Source: Argentina anserina
Taxonomy: Eukaryota > Streptophyta > Magnoliopsida > Rosales > Rosaceae
Reading direction: 5' to 3'
DNA: 64,000 nt
Assembly: GCF_933775445.1 (NCBI RefSeq)
Contig: NC_065878.1
Location: 7,338,001 to 7,402,000, forward strand
Shown here: one piece after another, positions 32,378 through 43,304 of the stretch
Layout of the letters: every line of letters begins with the position of its first letter
Position numbering within the stretch: position 1 is the stretch's first letter
Program-made: the position numbers and the translations under genes
Notes under the pieces: generated by a model
What the model was told of the DNA's origin: nothing
The model's database searches: none
What the model saw: only the letters and a program-made list of their open reading frames with translations

Positions 32378-34989
32378 CTTCTCTCTATCTTCCACCCGAA
32401 ACCTCACTCTCCCTTCCCTCAATCTCACCATCCCCTCGCATCACCGACGACCTCCGCAGCTGGAGCATCGTGGTCCTCACCACCTCGCTCTACGACCACG
32501 CAGCTCTTCCCCCCGCAGGCGACCCCGCAAGCTTCTCGTTCCCCGACCCCTTGCCTCGCGCCGATCGTTGACCTCCAAGCAGCCGTGCCTCGCCGCCGCT
32601 CCTAGACATCACGAGACCTCTGCCACCACTCTCTAGCACACCGAGCCTCTTCCTGCCGCCCAGGGAGCCACAACGACGAGGGAAGCTTCCGCACGAGACT
32701 CACCAAGGATTCAAGCTTTTCCAACGTGTTTTGAACTCCGATCTAGGTAAGGAAGCTTTCAATTTCATGGTTGTGATGTTTGTGGTTGGATTGGAGTAGT
32801 TTGGGCGGAGATTTGGGCAGATCGGAGGTGGTTGGAGGAGATGGGTACCGCCGCCTAGAGGCGGCGCGTGAGGGCGTTAGGGGTAGCCTAGGGGTGGTTG
32901 AAGGCCGTAGGAAGGAAGAGGGGGAGGAGGGGGAGAGTTTAGGCACGGCGGTGGCGTCACACGCTCCGTGGTTAGCCTCGGCGCGTGGGCCCCACGCGCG
33001 GCCGGCCGGAGGTGGCGCGTGTGCCACACGCGCCGCCGTGTGAGGCGGTGTAAATAGTTTTAACTGAAAGGGTATTTTGGTAATTTACTGTGTAATGGTA
33101 AATGTAAATGTAAATTTTAATTACTACGGTAAATGTAATTAATTTTTTTACCTTCGGTAAATGTAATTATAATTTACTTTCAGTAAATGTAAAAAGTAAA
33201 TTGTAAAAAGGGTAATTTAGTAAATTTTATTTACTGAATTTGTATTTACATTAAATCGTATTTATACGTACAGAAATACGTATTTAATATTTATACGTAC
33301 AGAAATACGTATATAATATTTATACGTACAGAAATACGTATTTAATATTTATACGTACAGAAATACGTATTAATATTTATACGTACAGAAATACGTATTA
33401 ATATTATACGTACAGAAATACGTATTAATATTTATACGTACAGATAATACGTATTTAATATTTATACGTACAGGAAATACGTATTTAATATTTATACGTA
33501 CAGAAATACGTATATAATATTTATACGTACAGAAATACGTATTAATGGAGTATTGTACAGTAACCGTGAATAGTGAACAGTGAACAGTAACTTCGTATAA
33601 CCAAAATTGCTGAACAGTACCGTATATTACTGTTTTGGCATTTAAAGGTTTACGAAACGATTCTAAATTCTTTTCTTATTCTTTTAAGGTGATCGTTAAA
33701 TCGAGGAAAGGAATTAGCATCGCGAATTGTGGGATTACGCTCAAGTCAATAAGGTGAGTAAAATCTCACCGAATTTACGAATCTACCCTCGTGGTGATTC
33801 AACATTTTACAAGTGTGTTTATCAAATGAATTATAACATGTATATAATTTAGTGGACTACATATATATAGTATAATGGTAATATGTACATAATATATATA
33901 TAGTTCATTAAATTACGTACTGTTATTAATGCATTAAAAATAGTCATTTCGGTGACGGAAAATTGAGCATGTGTATGTGAGAATATTGTACGAAATTTTC
34001 AGGTGTTTATGAAATATGACATGTATAGGATATAGTGGACTATGTATATATTGTATAAATGGTAAATAAATACGAATATATATAGTTTGCTATATAATAT
34101 ACTGTTATGATTTTTATTGTGGTTATATCGTGAAAGTTTTAAAACGTACAATATGATGTGTGATTATTGTACGTGATTTTATCACGGAAAATGTGAATTA
34201 TTGTGATTTGTCTTCGGACGTGATGTGTGGTACAATATGATGTGAGATTATTGTACATGTGAGGCAAGTCGGAACCTAGCCTTTGGCCGGGCGAAAGTTA
34301 CGATACAGTTAGAGCTCTAGTCTGTCTGCCATAGTACTGCATGGAGGTAACGGGTGGTTATCTGCTCATGGGTACTCAGCTTGTTTTGGATGTTGGGTGG
34401 CGGGTGGTTACCCAACATCAGCGGTATACTAAGTGAGGGGTAACGGATGTGTACCAGCGCTCATTAGTTACCATTTTGTGAAAGTATTAGAGTAACCAGA
34501 TGGGTTGCTCGTTTTCTCATGATTTTCATTATACTGTGTTGATGTGGAGTTGTGTCTTTTATGAGATGAGAGTTATCTTAATATTTTACTCATACGAGCT
34601 GTAAAGCTTACCGGGTTTGTGTTGCAATCCCGGTGCACCAATTTCAATGGTGTAGGGGATACTTCCGCAGGTGCTGAGTAGTGGTGATTGAGAGACGACT
34701 CCGAAGACTCGAAGTCGATCGCATCCAGTCGTGGTGAGGTTCCATCGTGGATTGTGTGTGTGATTTGGTGTGATTTTATTTGTGAGGTTGTTGTGAGGAT
34801 TATACAATTCCATTTGTTATATGTTGAATTATCATTTGGGTTTGTAATAATCGGCTTGACTGAGTTATATTTTAAACTCAGATGTGATCCGCTGTTACGC
34901 TTTAATGGTTTCGATTTATTTGAGATTATTTGGTGTTTAACGACTTTAGAATTTTGAGTTTTTAAGCTCGAAATTTTGGGGTCGTTACA
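31967..34989 (+). mobile_element. Solo LTR 1, left end truncated
   Basis: 3023 bp, related to the two solo LTRs at 53071-55888 and 56707-59503. Shared blocks include the start region (aacggaaacgtt, cgacttttattccgtcgctcgg, gtagagctcgtcgatacgagttcgtg), a TATA-like gtataaatag at 32271-32280, the ending with ctcatacgagctgtaaagc and ttaccgggtttgtgt, and the terminus ggggtcgttaca. The first 20-30 bases of the LTR are missing at the left, where it joins coiled-coil sequence. It differs from the other two by a CT-rich, GC-rich middle (32300-33050) and by the tandem array at 33258-33545. No internal retrotransposon genes. Confidence 0.8.
33258..33545. repeat. Tandem array of ten ~29-bp units inside solo LTR 1
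   Basis: Ten units of tatttatacgtacagaaata-cgtatttaa type. Each holds the inverted pair atacgta/tacgtat around a short loop. Units differ by single bases or small indels. The flank 33070-33240 has further degenerate 'ggtaaatgtaa' repeats. Confidence 0.93.
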
Positions 34990-35766
34990 CCTTGGACAAT
35001 CTTTTTCGCGAGATCTGCATTTAGAGCCTCACTTTGCTCAAGCTCTTTCTTAAGATCAGCCCATTTGGCAAGGCTTTGCTGAAGTTTTTTCCTTGAGATC
35101 TTCCATTTTCCTTTCAACATCTTCCTTTTCTGCTTCAGACGCATCGAGCCTTTCCTCAAGATCTTCCTTTTCCGCTTCACATACCTCGAGCCTCTCCTCA
35201 AAATCTTCTGTTTCAGCTTCAATATCTTCTTTTTCAATTTCACACTCGTCAAGCTTTTCCTCAATAAGTTTCTTTTCAGCTTCAATGTGCTCAATCTTTT
35301 TCTTCAGAGTTTTCATTTTGAGCATCACTCTTTTCAATTTCTTTCTTTAGATTGTCCTTTTCAACTTCAGTTTGCTCGAGCTGTTTCTTAAGGTCCTTGT
35401 TCACAGCTTCACTCTCGTCAAAAGCTTCCTGTGGCTGATTTCCATAAGCTTCACTCTTATCAAGTTGATCTTGAAGAACTTCATATCGAGCTTCATTTTG
35501 TGCAAGTTCTTCCTCTAGATATATATTTTTAGCTTCAAACTCTTCCTTCTCAGTTTAAAGTTCTTCCTTTTCAGCTTCAAGATATTTCTTCTCGACTCTG
35601 GTCTGCTCAAGCTCATCCTTAAGAGCTTCCTTCTGAGCCTCAATCTTTTTGAGCTGTTTCATTAGCTCAACTGTCTCAAATTCCTTCCTAGTGAATTTTT
35701 CCTCAAGATTTCTCTTCTGCTGTTGACGATTATTCATAAAATCTATTTTCTTCAGAAATTTTCTCT
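34990..35766 (-). repeat. 777-bp direct repeat, copy 2 (coiled-coil coding segment)
   Basis: Identical to 31190-31966. Its left side touches the intact 3' terminus of solo LTR 1 (cgttaca) and its right side continues into the 5' part of the coiled-coil exon. Confidence 0.93.
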
Positions 35767-36299
35767 CAGCCTCTCCCTGCAACTCAGAAAACTTAATCTT
35801 GAGTTCTTTCAATTCTTATGAGTTTCACTCTTGTCAAGCTCTTTCTTTAGATCATTCTTCAGAGCATCATTCAACTCAAGTTTCTATTTAAGCTCTTCCT
35901 TTTCTGTTTCGCTTTTCTTGATCCGTCTCTTAAGATCTTTTATCTCAGCTTCTCTCAAGCTGCTTCATGAGATCTTTCTTGAGAGCTTCACTCCTCGCAA
36001 GCATTTTCTTTGTGTTAGTATAGTCTTCATATGCAGCATGATCCATTATTCCTGCTTACACAACATCCCATTAACAAAATGAAACGAATATCTTGCAATT
36101 CTGCTTTAGCTTTAAACAGAAAACTGAGTGAAACTCACCGCAGTGCACTCCCGAGGAATTGTACTGATACATTCTCAAATTAACCTACATTACGTACAGA
36201 AACAAAGGAAATTCAAGCCATCGAAGGCTACAAGGCTACAAGCAAGAAGAACATACGTTATAGAAATAATATATTATTTGTACAAATGAGAACATACGT

Positions 36300-37275
36300 T
36301 GTAGCATGAGAATCTGAAAACAAATGAGAATGCAAACACATGTACAAATAAAATGTAATTTATTGATAATCAAGTGCGAGGTTACAATCTTTGTGAACTC
36401 CTCTGATTCCATCTCCGTATGTAACTTGGCTCAAGGGTGACGTGCACTTGATCTTGAGAATTTGAGTTTGGATTTGGACTTGATGAAGAACGAGCGATTT
36501 GATAGCTTGATGATTCTTCGTGGACTTGGGTTTGGATTTGGATTTGATGAAGAAGAGCGATTTGGTAGCTTGATGATTCTTCGTGGACTTGAGTTTCGAT
36601 TTGGATTTGATGAAGAACGGACGATTTAGTATCTTGATGGTTCTTCATAGACTTGAGTTTGGGTTTAGATTTGATGAAGAACATGCGATTTGATAGCTTG
36701 ATGGTTCTTCGTGGACTTGAGTTTGGATTTGGATTTGATGAAGAACGAGCAATTTGGTAGGTTGATGATTCAGCTTGGGAGACTTCGGGATTTCTCGAGA
36801 GTGATCTTGCTCAAGTGATTTTCTCTCTTCTTCTCAAGTCACATTCTCTTCATGTTGAAGGGGGTATTTATAGTGTCAAGGCTTCTATTTTGTAGAATAT
36901 TTTAATGACACTAAAACAATAAATTTCTTTAATTGTATAATTAAATCAATATCTATTTTCTAATTTAAAATTAGTTATCCTCATAACTAAATTAATCAGA
37001 AAATAATTGATTTAATTTATAACCGTTAAGGAATTTATTGATTTAATCAAATGTTCGAACACCATTTCAAAATCGTCAATGACATTCAATTTCTGATTTA
37101 AGTCGGAATCACGTAGCTTTGATTACGATCATCCATTTATGTGCTGACACGAGTTTTATTTGGATCCGCACTAACTTTGTTGACTTTTGGGCCACATGTG
37201 TAATTTTGTCGGGTTCTTGGTCGATTTAATCATTTAATGAAGATGATTTACTTCATTAAATTTCATGTGTCTACA
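36300..37275 (-). repeat. 3' LTR of the Tat element
   Basis: 976 bp, matching 48325-49450. It contains about five units of a ~60-bp tandem repeat (tttgatgaagaacgagcgat / ttcgtggacttgagtttgga) at about 36440-36770. On the minus strand a purine-rich stretch (gaagtgtgggcatt) lies just upstream of the LTR start TGTAGACACATG. Confidence 0.9.
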
Positions 37276-37409
37276 AATGCCCACACTTCAAGTCGTGCTG
37301 TAGATATGTCGTCATCACGTGCCGAAAGCGCAGCTTGAAGTATGTACTTTGATTTGGAAAATTTGTGGAGCTAGCTTCCGAGGCTTCGCAAATTTTGTAG
37401 TAATCTTAT

Positions 37410-37922
37410 GACTTCTGAATGTCTTTGAAAATATTCATCCCATGGACCTTCTTACAATATTTATGATGTATGAATCCACTGATATCTTCAATATGCAACA
37501 GATTAAAATGGTCTTTGATCAAACTTGATGGGGTAGCAAGAGCTTTTAACTTCATTGCTCTCCCAAGATGTCATGCTTATATCTAGATGAGTAAATAGAA
37601 ACCCCAACCCCTTGAGGTCTACCATAGAATATGGTCCAGGCGAAAGCATAGAACATATTGAAGAACTCAGTTGCATGTATATACCATTCATATCAAAGGA
37701 ACTGACAATTGGACAACATTCAAATAAGTCAAGATGATTGCAAACTTTACGAAGTTGTATTATTATACTTATCATTCCAAAGAAGATGGTACTTGCCAGA
37801 GTTGCTTGTGTTTCCGAGCTAGCAATAAAGTCTTCATACAAGTTCCGTTGCCTCCTTGATAGTCTACAATATATCACATGCTCATGCTTCATAGGCAGCT
37901 GTTTCTCCGCTGTCTTCAATGA
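37410..37922 (-). pseudogene. Captured PIE1 (SWR1-type Snf2 helicase) fragment
   Basis: The minus strand reads EKQLPMKHEHVIYCRLSRRQ, RNLYEDFIASSETQATLAS, FFGMISIIIQLRKVCNH, IVSSFDMNGIYMQL and LGFLFTHLDISMTSWES. This strongly resembles the inter-lobe and post-helicase part of plant PHOTOPERIOD-INDEPENDENT EARLY FLOWERING 1, the ATPase that loads H2A.Z. After a one-base frame change it continues with ALATPSSLIKDHFN and HGMNIFKDIQK, reaching about 37410. No intron is visible over about 500 bp, which fits a spliced-mRNA origin. It lies inside the Tat element in the same sense as its pol. Confidence 0.8.
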
Positions 37923-38078
37923 TTTACCTTAAGACTAGTTCCATCATCACCCTTCAACATAGCCTCAGCTTTTTCTTTCAGTCCGCCAAAGGCATAATGC
38001 CTAGCATGATAGCTTTAACAGTATATGTCATCTTTTTCTTTCAGTCCGCCAAAGGCATAATGCCTAGCCATGATAGCT

Positions 38079-38420
38079 TGAATATTGAGCACGGGTATGC
38101 TAGCTTTTTACATGTCTATTATATGTAATCATCTCATCTCTGTTACATGTAATCATCTTCAATGCTAGCTTTTTACACAGCAATGCTAACTTTTTAAAAC
38201 CATTTTTACAAACCTTTGAATATTGAGCACGAGTATGCTAGCTTTTTACATGTCTGTTACATGTAATCATCTCATCTCTATTACATGTAATCATCTTCAA
38301 TGCTATGCTAACTTTTTATAAACCCTTTTTTTACAAACCTTTGGATATTGAGCACATGTATGCTAGCTTTTTACATGTATGTTACATGTAATCATCTCAT
38401 CTCTATTACATGTAATCATA
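38079..38420. repeat. Three-unit tandem repeat in the Tat 3' region
   Basis: Units of about 125-135 bp start near 38079, 38216 and 38341. Each has 'attgagcac', 'tatgctagctttttacatgt' and 'ttacatgtaatcatctcatct'. Just before, 'tttctttcagtccgccaaag-gcataatgcctagc' occurs twice (37973, 38036). The host or element origin is unknown. Confidence 0.85.
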
Positions 38421-38639
38421 ATGCCTAGCCATGATAGCTTGTCGGCAATGTCATTGGCTTTTGGTTCGGATTGATTCCAGCAGATAACACATGGTGGCGT
38501 GCTCACTTTCCAACCCGATTTCCACTCTATTTTTTCAGTCATCTATATGACCAAGCTCCAAGCAACTCCTTAAATAACTTTAAATCAGTACACACTAGTG
38601 TACCATATCTACCAGTGCACGGATTGCACCCTCCGAAGA

Positions 38640-39355
38640 ATATGTTTTGGTCTCCTTCTCTTTGACACGGCATCAAATCGTGCTAGTAGTTTGTTCTCCA
38701 GTTCATTGCAGTATTCCTGAAGATCAGCAACTGCAACTTCTAATCCTCTGCTAGCGGCTGCATTGCCCATGACTGATGGTATAGTTCTTCCAATATCTTC
38801 CTCAGCAAATGCCCATAGTTTTTTGTGCAATTTTAGCAGCCTCTACAACACGACTATCATCGGAAAATAGAGGTGAAAGTTCTATTAGATCGTCAGGGCT
38901 GCTATTGAACTTCATCAAGTACTTTATGAGTTCTATCGATTGACTAGCAGTCTCCCGCTGAGCATCTGCACTCTGCAGATGATCTCCTATTTTTTGCAGT
39001 AGTCTGTCCAACACTTGATATACGTGAATCCAACCTGGCAAAGCTACCAAACAAGCCGTCTACTCATTTTTCAAATTCAATAAGTGTCTTTCGGTTCTTT
39101 GAATCTTGTGTAGAAACATCCTTCTTAAGATTTAATAGCTTTTCATTAATTTGTGTCTGGAGATCAACCAACTCTTTCCAAGAATCCTTGAACATAGATA
39201 AATCTTATCTACTTCAGGAAATAAAGGGTCAGACACTCCTTGCGCAAATCTTGTTGCATATGATGGGGCTCACATATATCCATTTGGCAAACTGTCAGAC
39301 CCACTGATGTTGCTATGACCCTCAGATGAATCTGTTTCATCTTCTTGAAAAGACA
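38640..39355 (-). pseudogene. Captured SEC10 (exocyst subunit) fragment
   Basis: The minus strand follows plant SEC10 over about 230 residues with frame changes: SFQEDETDSSEGHSNISGSD, SLPNG, SDPLFPEVDK, KELVDLQTQINEKLLNLKKD, VDGLFGSFARLDSRISSVGQ, IGDHLQSADAQRETASQSIE, LIELSPLFSDDSRVVEAAKI, FAEEDIGR and RGLEVAVADLQEYCNELENK then LLARFDAVSKRR. At least three frame breaks and a stop are present. SEC10 genes have many introns, yet the match runs without interruption, indicating a cDNA source. At the 5' end it is fused directly to the HOP fragment, at the 3' end to sequence I could not identify (38430-38640). Confidence 0.85.
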
Positions 39356-39394
39356 GGAGGAGACTTGGCGGGGTGGTGACGCGGCACGGTCTTG

Positions 39395-39530
39395 ACGATG
39401 AGACCGGCGAGGAGGCCGGTGTGGGAGGCGGATTGGTTGGAATAGAGGACGTTGTTGGTGGGGGCGAGGGCGATGGCGTCGGTAAAGTGGGAGATGGCGG
39501 AGGTGTAGTCGCAGCAGAAGGCATAGTCCT
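39395..39530 (-). pseudogene. Captured HOP/STI1 TPR fragment
   Basis: The minus strand reads AFCCDYTSAISHFTDAIALA then PTNNVLYSNQSASHTGLLAG. This resembles the first TPR repeat of plant Hsp70-Hsp90 organising protein (family form FTDAIALAPTNHVLYSNRSAAHASL). It is GC-rich and short, without stops in this frame, and passes directly into SEC10 sequence at about 39355. A different TPR1-type protein is possible. Confidence 0.65.
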
Positions 39531-39769
39531 CAAAAGCATAGCATGGTGGTCATGGTTTTGGCAGAAGAGGAGCAGATGATGAGAGAGATCGTTTTAATGA
39601 TAAAAGCAATCGACTCGGCTCGGCTCGGCTCTAGCTCGGCTCCAGCTTGGCTCGGCTCCTGATTGGCTCAGGCTCGGGTATGCGATCCTGTTTTTTTTGT
39701 AGGATATTGATAACAATTTGAGAGTCGCAGTCGATCTAATCATTTGATTGCTTTTAAAACGCGTTGATT

Positions 39770-40135
39770 TCTGGCGGATTTGAAGAATGTAAAATGACCT
39801 AATCGCTTGAATGCTCTCATTTCATTTACTTGACAACACTTGATAAAAGTGTGTTAGGCTTTATGCATCACATTCACCATGGCGGCTTTAAAGAGTTTCA
39901 AGAACGTAAATGACCTAATCGCTTGATTGCTGTCAATTCATACACTTGACAACACTCAATAAAGCGTTTTAGGCTTTACGCATCACATTCACCATGGCGG
40001 CTTTCAAGAGTTTGAAGAACGTAAACGACCTAATTGCTTGACTGCTGTCAATTCATAGACTTGACAGCACTCAATAAAAGCGTTTTAGGCTTTACGCATC
40101 ACATTCACCATGACGGCTTTCAGGAGTTTCACGGA
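39770..40135. repeat. Three-unit ~120-bp tandem repeat in the Tat element
   Basis: The units share 'tgacctaatcgcttga', 'ttgacaacact', 'gttttaggctttacgcatca' and 'cattcaccatggcggctttc'. They lie between the aORF region and the captured gene fragments. Confidence 0.9.
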
Positions 40136-40650
40136 TGGGACAATCACTATCCTCGACGATGTTGAAGATGAGCAACATGATGGCACAAACTTAACTGTAT
40201 ATCCCTCTCTTATCGGGCCATTTGATTTTAAAGCTCCAATCTATGGCAGCTCAACTCTTGTCTCGCAGTAGACTTACGCAGTGAATCGCAAAGTAGCTAG
40301 CTTCCAACCGCCCAAGTCAGGCAATGAGGAACTAAGTCCAGACGTTTGTAGAACTTCGCTTGATCACGACAACCTAAGAAATTCGACAAAATACTTTTGA
40401 TCAACGTCAGTCTATGCTTGAGTCCCTTGAGAACTTAAAGGAAGAACAACAGAAGCTAGAGCAGACGTTGGACTAGCTAGATGCATACCTTTTTCTTCAC
40501 GATGTAAGACTTGTTGATCTAGAACAGAAGAAGTGTCAAATCTGAGAGATTCCAGAACTGACTGCAACAGAGATTGAAGAGGCAAAGAAGTTACGAGCCA
40601 GTTTTGAAGAACGTCAGAGCAGCTTCAAGGGTTTGACTTGGGTGTGATAG
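40105..40650 (+). pseudogene. Antisense ORF remnant of the Tat element
   Basis: On the strand opposite to pol, a broken frame reads FTDGTITILDDVEDEQHDGT, PSLIGPFDFKAPIYGSSTLV, then a heptad-rich part (MLESLENLKEEQQKLEQTLD, TEIEEAKKLRASFEERQSS). Tat-lineage elements are known to carry such antisense ORFs here, some with a plant mobile domain. Membership of that domain cannot be shown from this remnant. At least three stops are present. Confidence 0.5.
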
Positions 40651-40927
40651 CTGACTTGAATGATCATGATTTGCTCTTTTTTTTTCAATCAAACCCTTAT
40701 ATATATATTTTAGTGTGACCGAACTTAAGGTTGTTATTCTCAAGCTGACTACGTATCCTTCTAAAGAAGGAATCAAGTCGTCACGTAGTTCAAGGGTTTT
40801 TTTTGTTTTTTTTGGGTGCCTTGTGCAGTTTAAGCTAATGCAGCGCGTGGAGCATTTTTGTTTTGTTTTGTTTTTTTTGTCTTGTGCAGTTTAGGCTCGT
40901 GCAGACTTGGAGCATACTTTGATGTTT

Positions 40928-42029
40928 TCAAGCATGGTACTTCTTCAAGAATTTGCCGTTAATGGGACCGATCCTCAAACCGTCTTCCGCCACGATTTTG
41001 TAAGCTCTATTGGTGTATACTTCTCTGACGACGTAAGGACCATCCCACTTTGACTTGAATTTAGGGCCAGTCTTGTGCGTCATAATGATGAGTCTTCGAA
41101 CAGCAAGAACTAAATCATCAACTTGAAATGACCGTGGTCGAACACCTTTGTTGAAGGCGTGTGACATTCGAGCTTGGTAGCATTCGAGCTAGGTGTTGTT
41201 GTGCATCAAGCCTTTTCTCGTCCAAATCTTCTAACTCTTGAAGGCGCAACTTGACATTTTTCTCATTTGTGAGACTTTCTTGCAAAGCGATTCTCAATGA
41301 CAGAATTTCTTTCTCTAATGGTAACACGGCTTCGACACCATAGATGAGACAATAAGGTGTAGCATTTGTGGCTGTCCGATACGTTGTTCTATAAGCCCAG
41401 AGAGCTTCGCCCAATTTCTCATGCCAATCTCTCTGCTTCTTGCTGATAATTTTCTTCAGAATTTTATAAAGCGTTTTATTGAATGCTTCTGCCAAACCAT
41501 TTGCTGGAGCGTTGTACATCGAAGAGAAGTGAAGCTTGAAGTGGAGTTTCTTGCTAAACTTTTCTTTTGCGGTATTCGAGAAGTACTTGGTGTTGTCTGT
41601 GATGATGCATCGTGGTATACCATATCGTTGTATAATGCTTCATGTAATGAAGTCCACATCATTTTCTTTGTTTATTTCTTTGAACGGTATCGCCTCTACC
41701 CACTTTGAGAAGGAATCCGTGGTTGCCTGAATGTACATATGACCAGCCGATGATTTCAGAGTGATGGGTCCGATTGTATCCATTCCCCAGACATCGAATG
41801 GGTGCGAAGCATTTGTCGGATGCAACGGCTTAGGTTGCTGATGAATGAAGTTAGCATGAAACTTATAGGCTTGACATTTTTGTGCATACTCCATATAATC
41901 CTTGACCATGGTGGGCCAATAATACCCTAGTCGTCTTACTTTAAAATTTAACTTCGGTCCTGACTGATGTGCTCTACACACTCCAGAATGAACCTCTTCC
42001 ATGGCTTTGACCGCTTCATATTTTCCCAA
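40928..42029 (-). pseudogene. Tat element integrase
   Basis: From 42029 downward: an HHCC-like segment (HSGVCRAHQSGP, LGYYWPTMVKDYMEYAQKCQ, with the C-x2-C pair apparently reduced), first catalytic Asp in WGMDTIGP, then SFSKWVEAIPFKEI. After a frame change, the glutamate motif NGLAEAFNKTLYKI, ALWAYRTTYRTATNATPY, and a C-terminal part with VDDLVLAVRR and KWDGPYVVREVY. At least two frame breaks make it inactive. Confidence 0.9.
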
Positions 42030-42176
42030 ACATCGAAGGAGTACACCGTCAAATGACCTCTGATATAAAGTTTGTTTGTAGTAGAGGAAGCGCGGTGCTC
42101 GCCGCTTGATGCTCCACCTTTGCTTCGAATCTTCGGGAAGCTTGTTGTGCTCGAGATAGTCAATAAAAGGATGCCT

Positions 42177-42700
42177 CTAATCTTCAACATAAATGGTGTA
42201 AACTGACACTACATGAGAACTGGCACACTGGAGTGAAGGCTTTGTTGTCATGACCCACCTTTGGCAAATTAGGATGTCCAAAATTTCGTCTCCAGACAAT
42301 GCCATAGTCGCCGCCAAGTTTGCCAATGCGTCTGCCATTTGATTTTCTTTCCGTGGCACATGTTTGAGTGTAACATTATCAAAGCCTTTCAAGAGTTTTG
42401 AGGCAAGTTGGAAATAAGGTACCAAATCTTCCTTCTTGACCTCGTAATCAGTGAGCAGTTAATCAATCACAAACTTCGAGTCTCCATACACTTCGACACT
42501 GGTTTTCAATTTCTAACGTTGTTTACAATCCCATGATTAATGCTTGGTACTCTGCGACATTGTTGGAGCACAGTTCCCCAAGAGTGAAAGAATAAGGCAA
42601 TATAAGTTTTTATTGAGAGACAAAGATAACACCAGCCCCTGCTCCATCTGCCCTAGATGAGCCATCTAAAAACATCTTCCAAGTAGGGAGGACTTCTATA
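42177..42700 (-). pseudogene. Tat element second RNase H-like domain
   Basis: Minus strand FLDGSSRADGAGAGVIFVS, LPYSFTLGELCSNNVAEYQA and, at the C-terminal side, LKHVPRKENQMADALANLA. This is a second RNase H fold beyond the ordinary one at 42784-43041. The duplicated RNase H defines the Tat lineage. Stops interrupt the frame. Confidence 0.85.
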
Positions 42701-42783
42701 AGGAAGACTTCCTCGTCTGGGAAGTCATCTAAGATTTCCCAATCCGCTGGAATAGGGTGGTCTTCCAAGAAGTCAGCCAACGC

Positions 42784-43041
42784 CTATCCTTTCACTGATT
42801 TAGCGGGCACATATATGATATCGTATTGGTTCAATAGTAATGCCCACTTAGCCATGCGTCCGGTTAGAACTGGTTTAGATAATATGAACTTAACCGGATC
42901 GGTTCGCACCACCAAGTGCATTGTGTAAGCTTGCATGTAACGCCTCAACTTTTGAATGGCGAAGACGAGTGCAAGACACATCTTCTCTATCGGCGGATAA
43001 TTTAGCTCAGGTCCAGTGAGGGTCCGACTTAAGTAGTACAA
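42784..43041 (-). pseudogene. Tat element RNase H domain
   Basis: An 85-residue open frame with YYLSRTLTGPELNYPPIEKM, LALVFAIQKLRRYMQAYTMH and VRTDPVKFILSKPVLTGRMA. It matches the RNase H linked to RT in Ty3/gypsy elements. It is separated from RT by frame breaks. Confidence 0.9.
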
Positions 43042-43304
43042 GGCTTTCTCCTTTTTGGCTTCATTTTATTGGGCAAGAAGGCCCCAAGTGATCTCTCTTA
43101 AGCCGCGATGTAAATGATAAGAGGTTTCCTGGCAATAGGTGCACCCAACACGGGAGGATTCGCCAGGTACTTCTTTATGCTCTCAAAGGCAATGCGAAAA
43201 GCTTCATCCCATACAAATGGAACATCTTTCTTCATGAGTCGACTGAATGGTTGGCAACGGCCCGCCAGGTTCGATATGAACCGTTTGATGAAGGCAAGTC
43301 ATCC

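Larger units (their letters stand above)
29951..36046 (-). pseudogene. Decayed coiled-coil protein gene, interrupted by a solo LTR
   Basis: Start at 36044-36046 (MDHAAYEDYTNTKKMLARSE). Then hundreds of residues of Glu/Lys-rich heptads (EEKLDECEIEKEDIEAETED and similar), a long coiled coil of unknown function. Large exon down to 31085 (donor gtacgc); further exon blocks 30661-30984 (open, KISEAEKEEYFKYELAHN), about 30475-30570, 30143-30211 (DKKVAFEQNKVDILLAELTK) and 29951-30031 (NWWSEKKTLQSINAVLKRQL to a stop). The big exon carries several frame breaks, mostly in A-runs (near 31280, 31500, 35960), stops such as TAA after EKEEL (31756, repeated at 35556) and a TAG near 35890. Exon 30475-30570 is also out of phase with its neighbour. 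A 3.0-kb LTR plus a duplicated 777-bp piece split the exon. Homopolymer breaks could partly be sequencing errors. Probably a pseudogene. Confidence 0.6.

Noticed and set aside
32306..33043. GC-rich frames on both strands as host genes
   Set aside because: They lie within solo LTR 1 and show no known domain; composition reflects the LTR subfamily insert.
33258..33545. CRISPR-like regular repeat array
   Set aside because: Units are directly adjacent without unique spacers, inside a plant LTR; it is a minisatellite.
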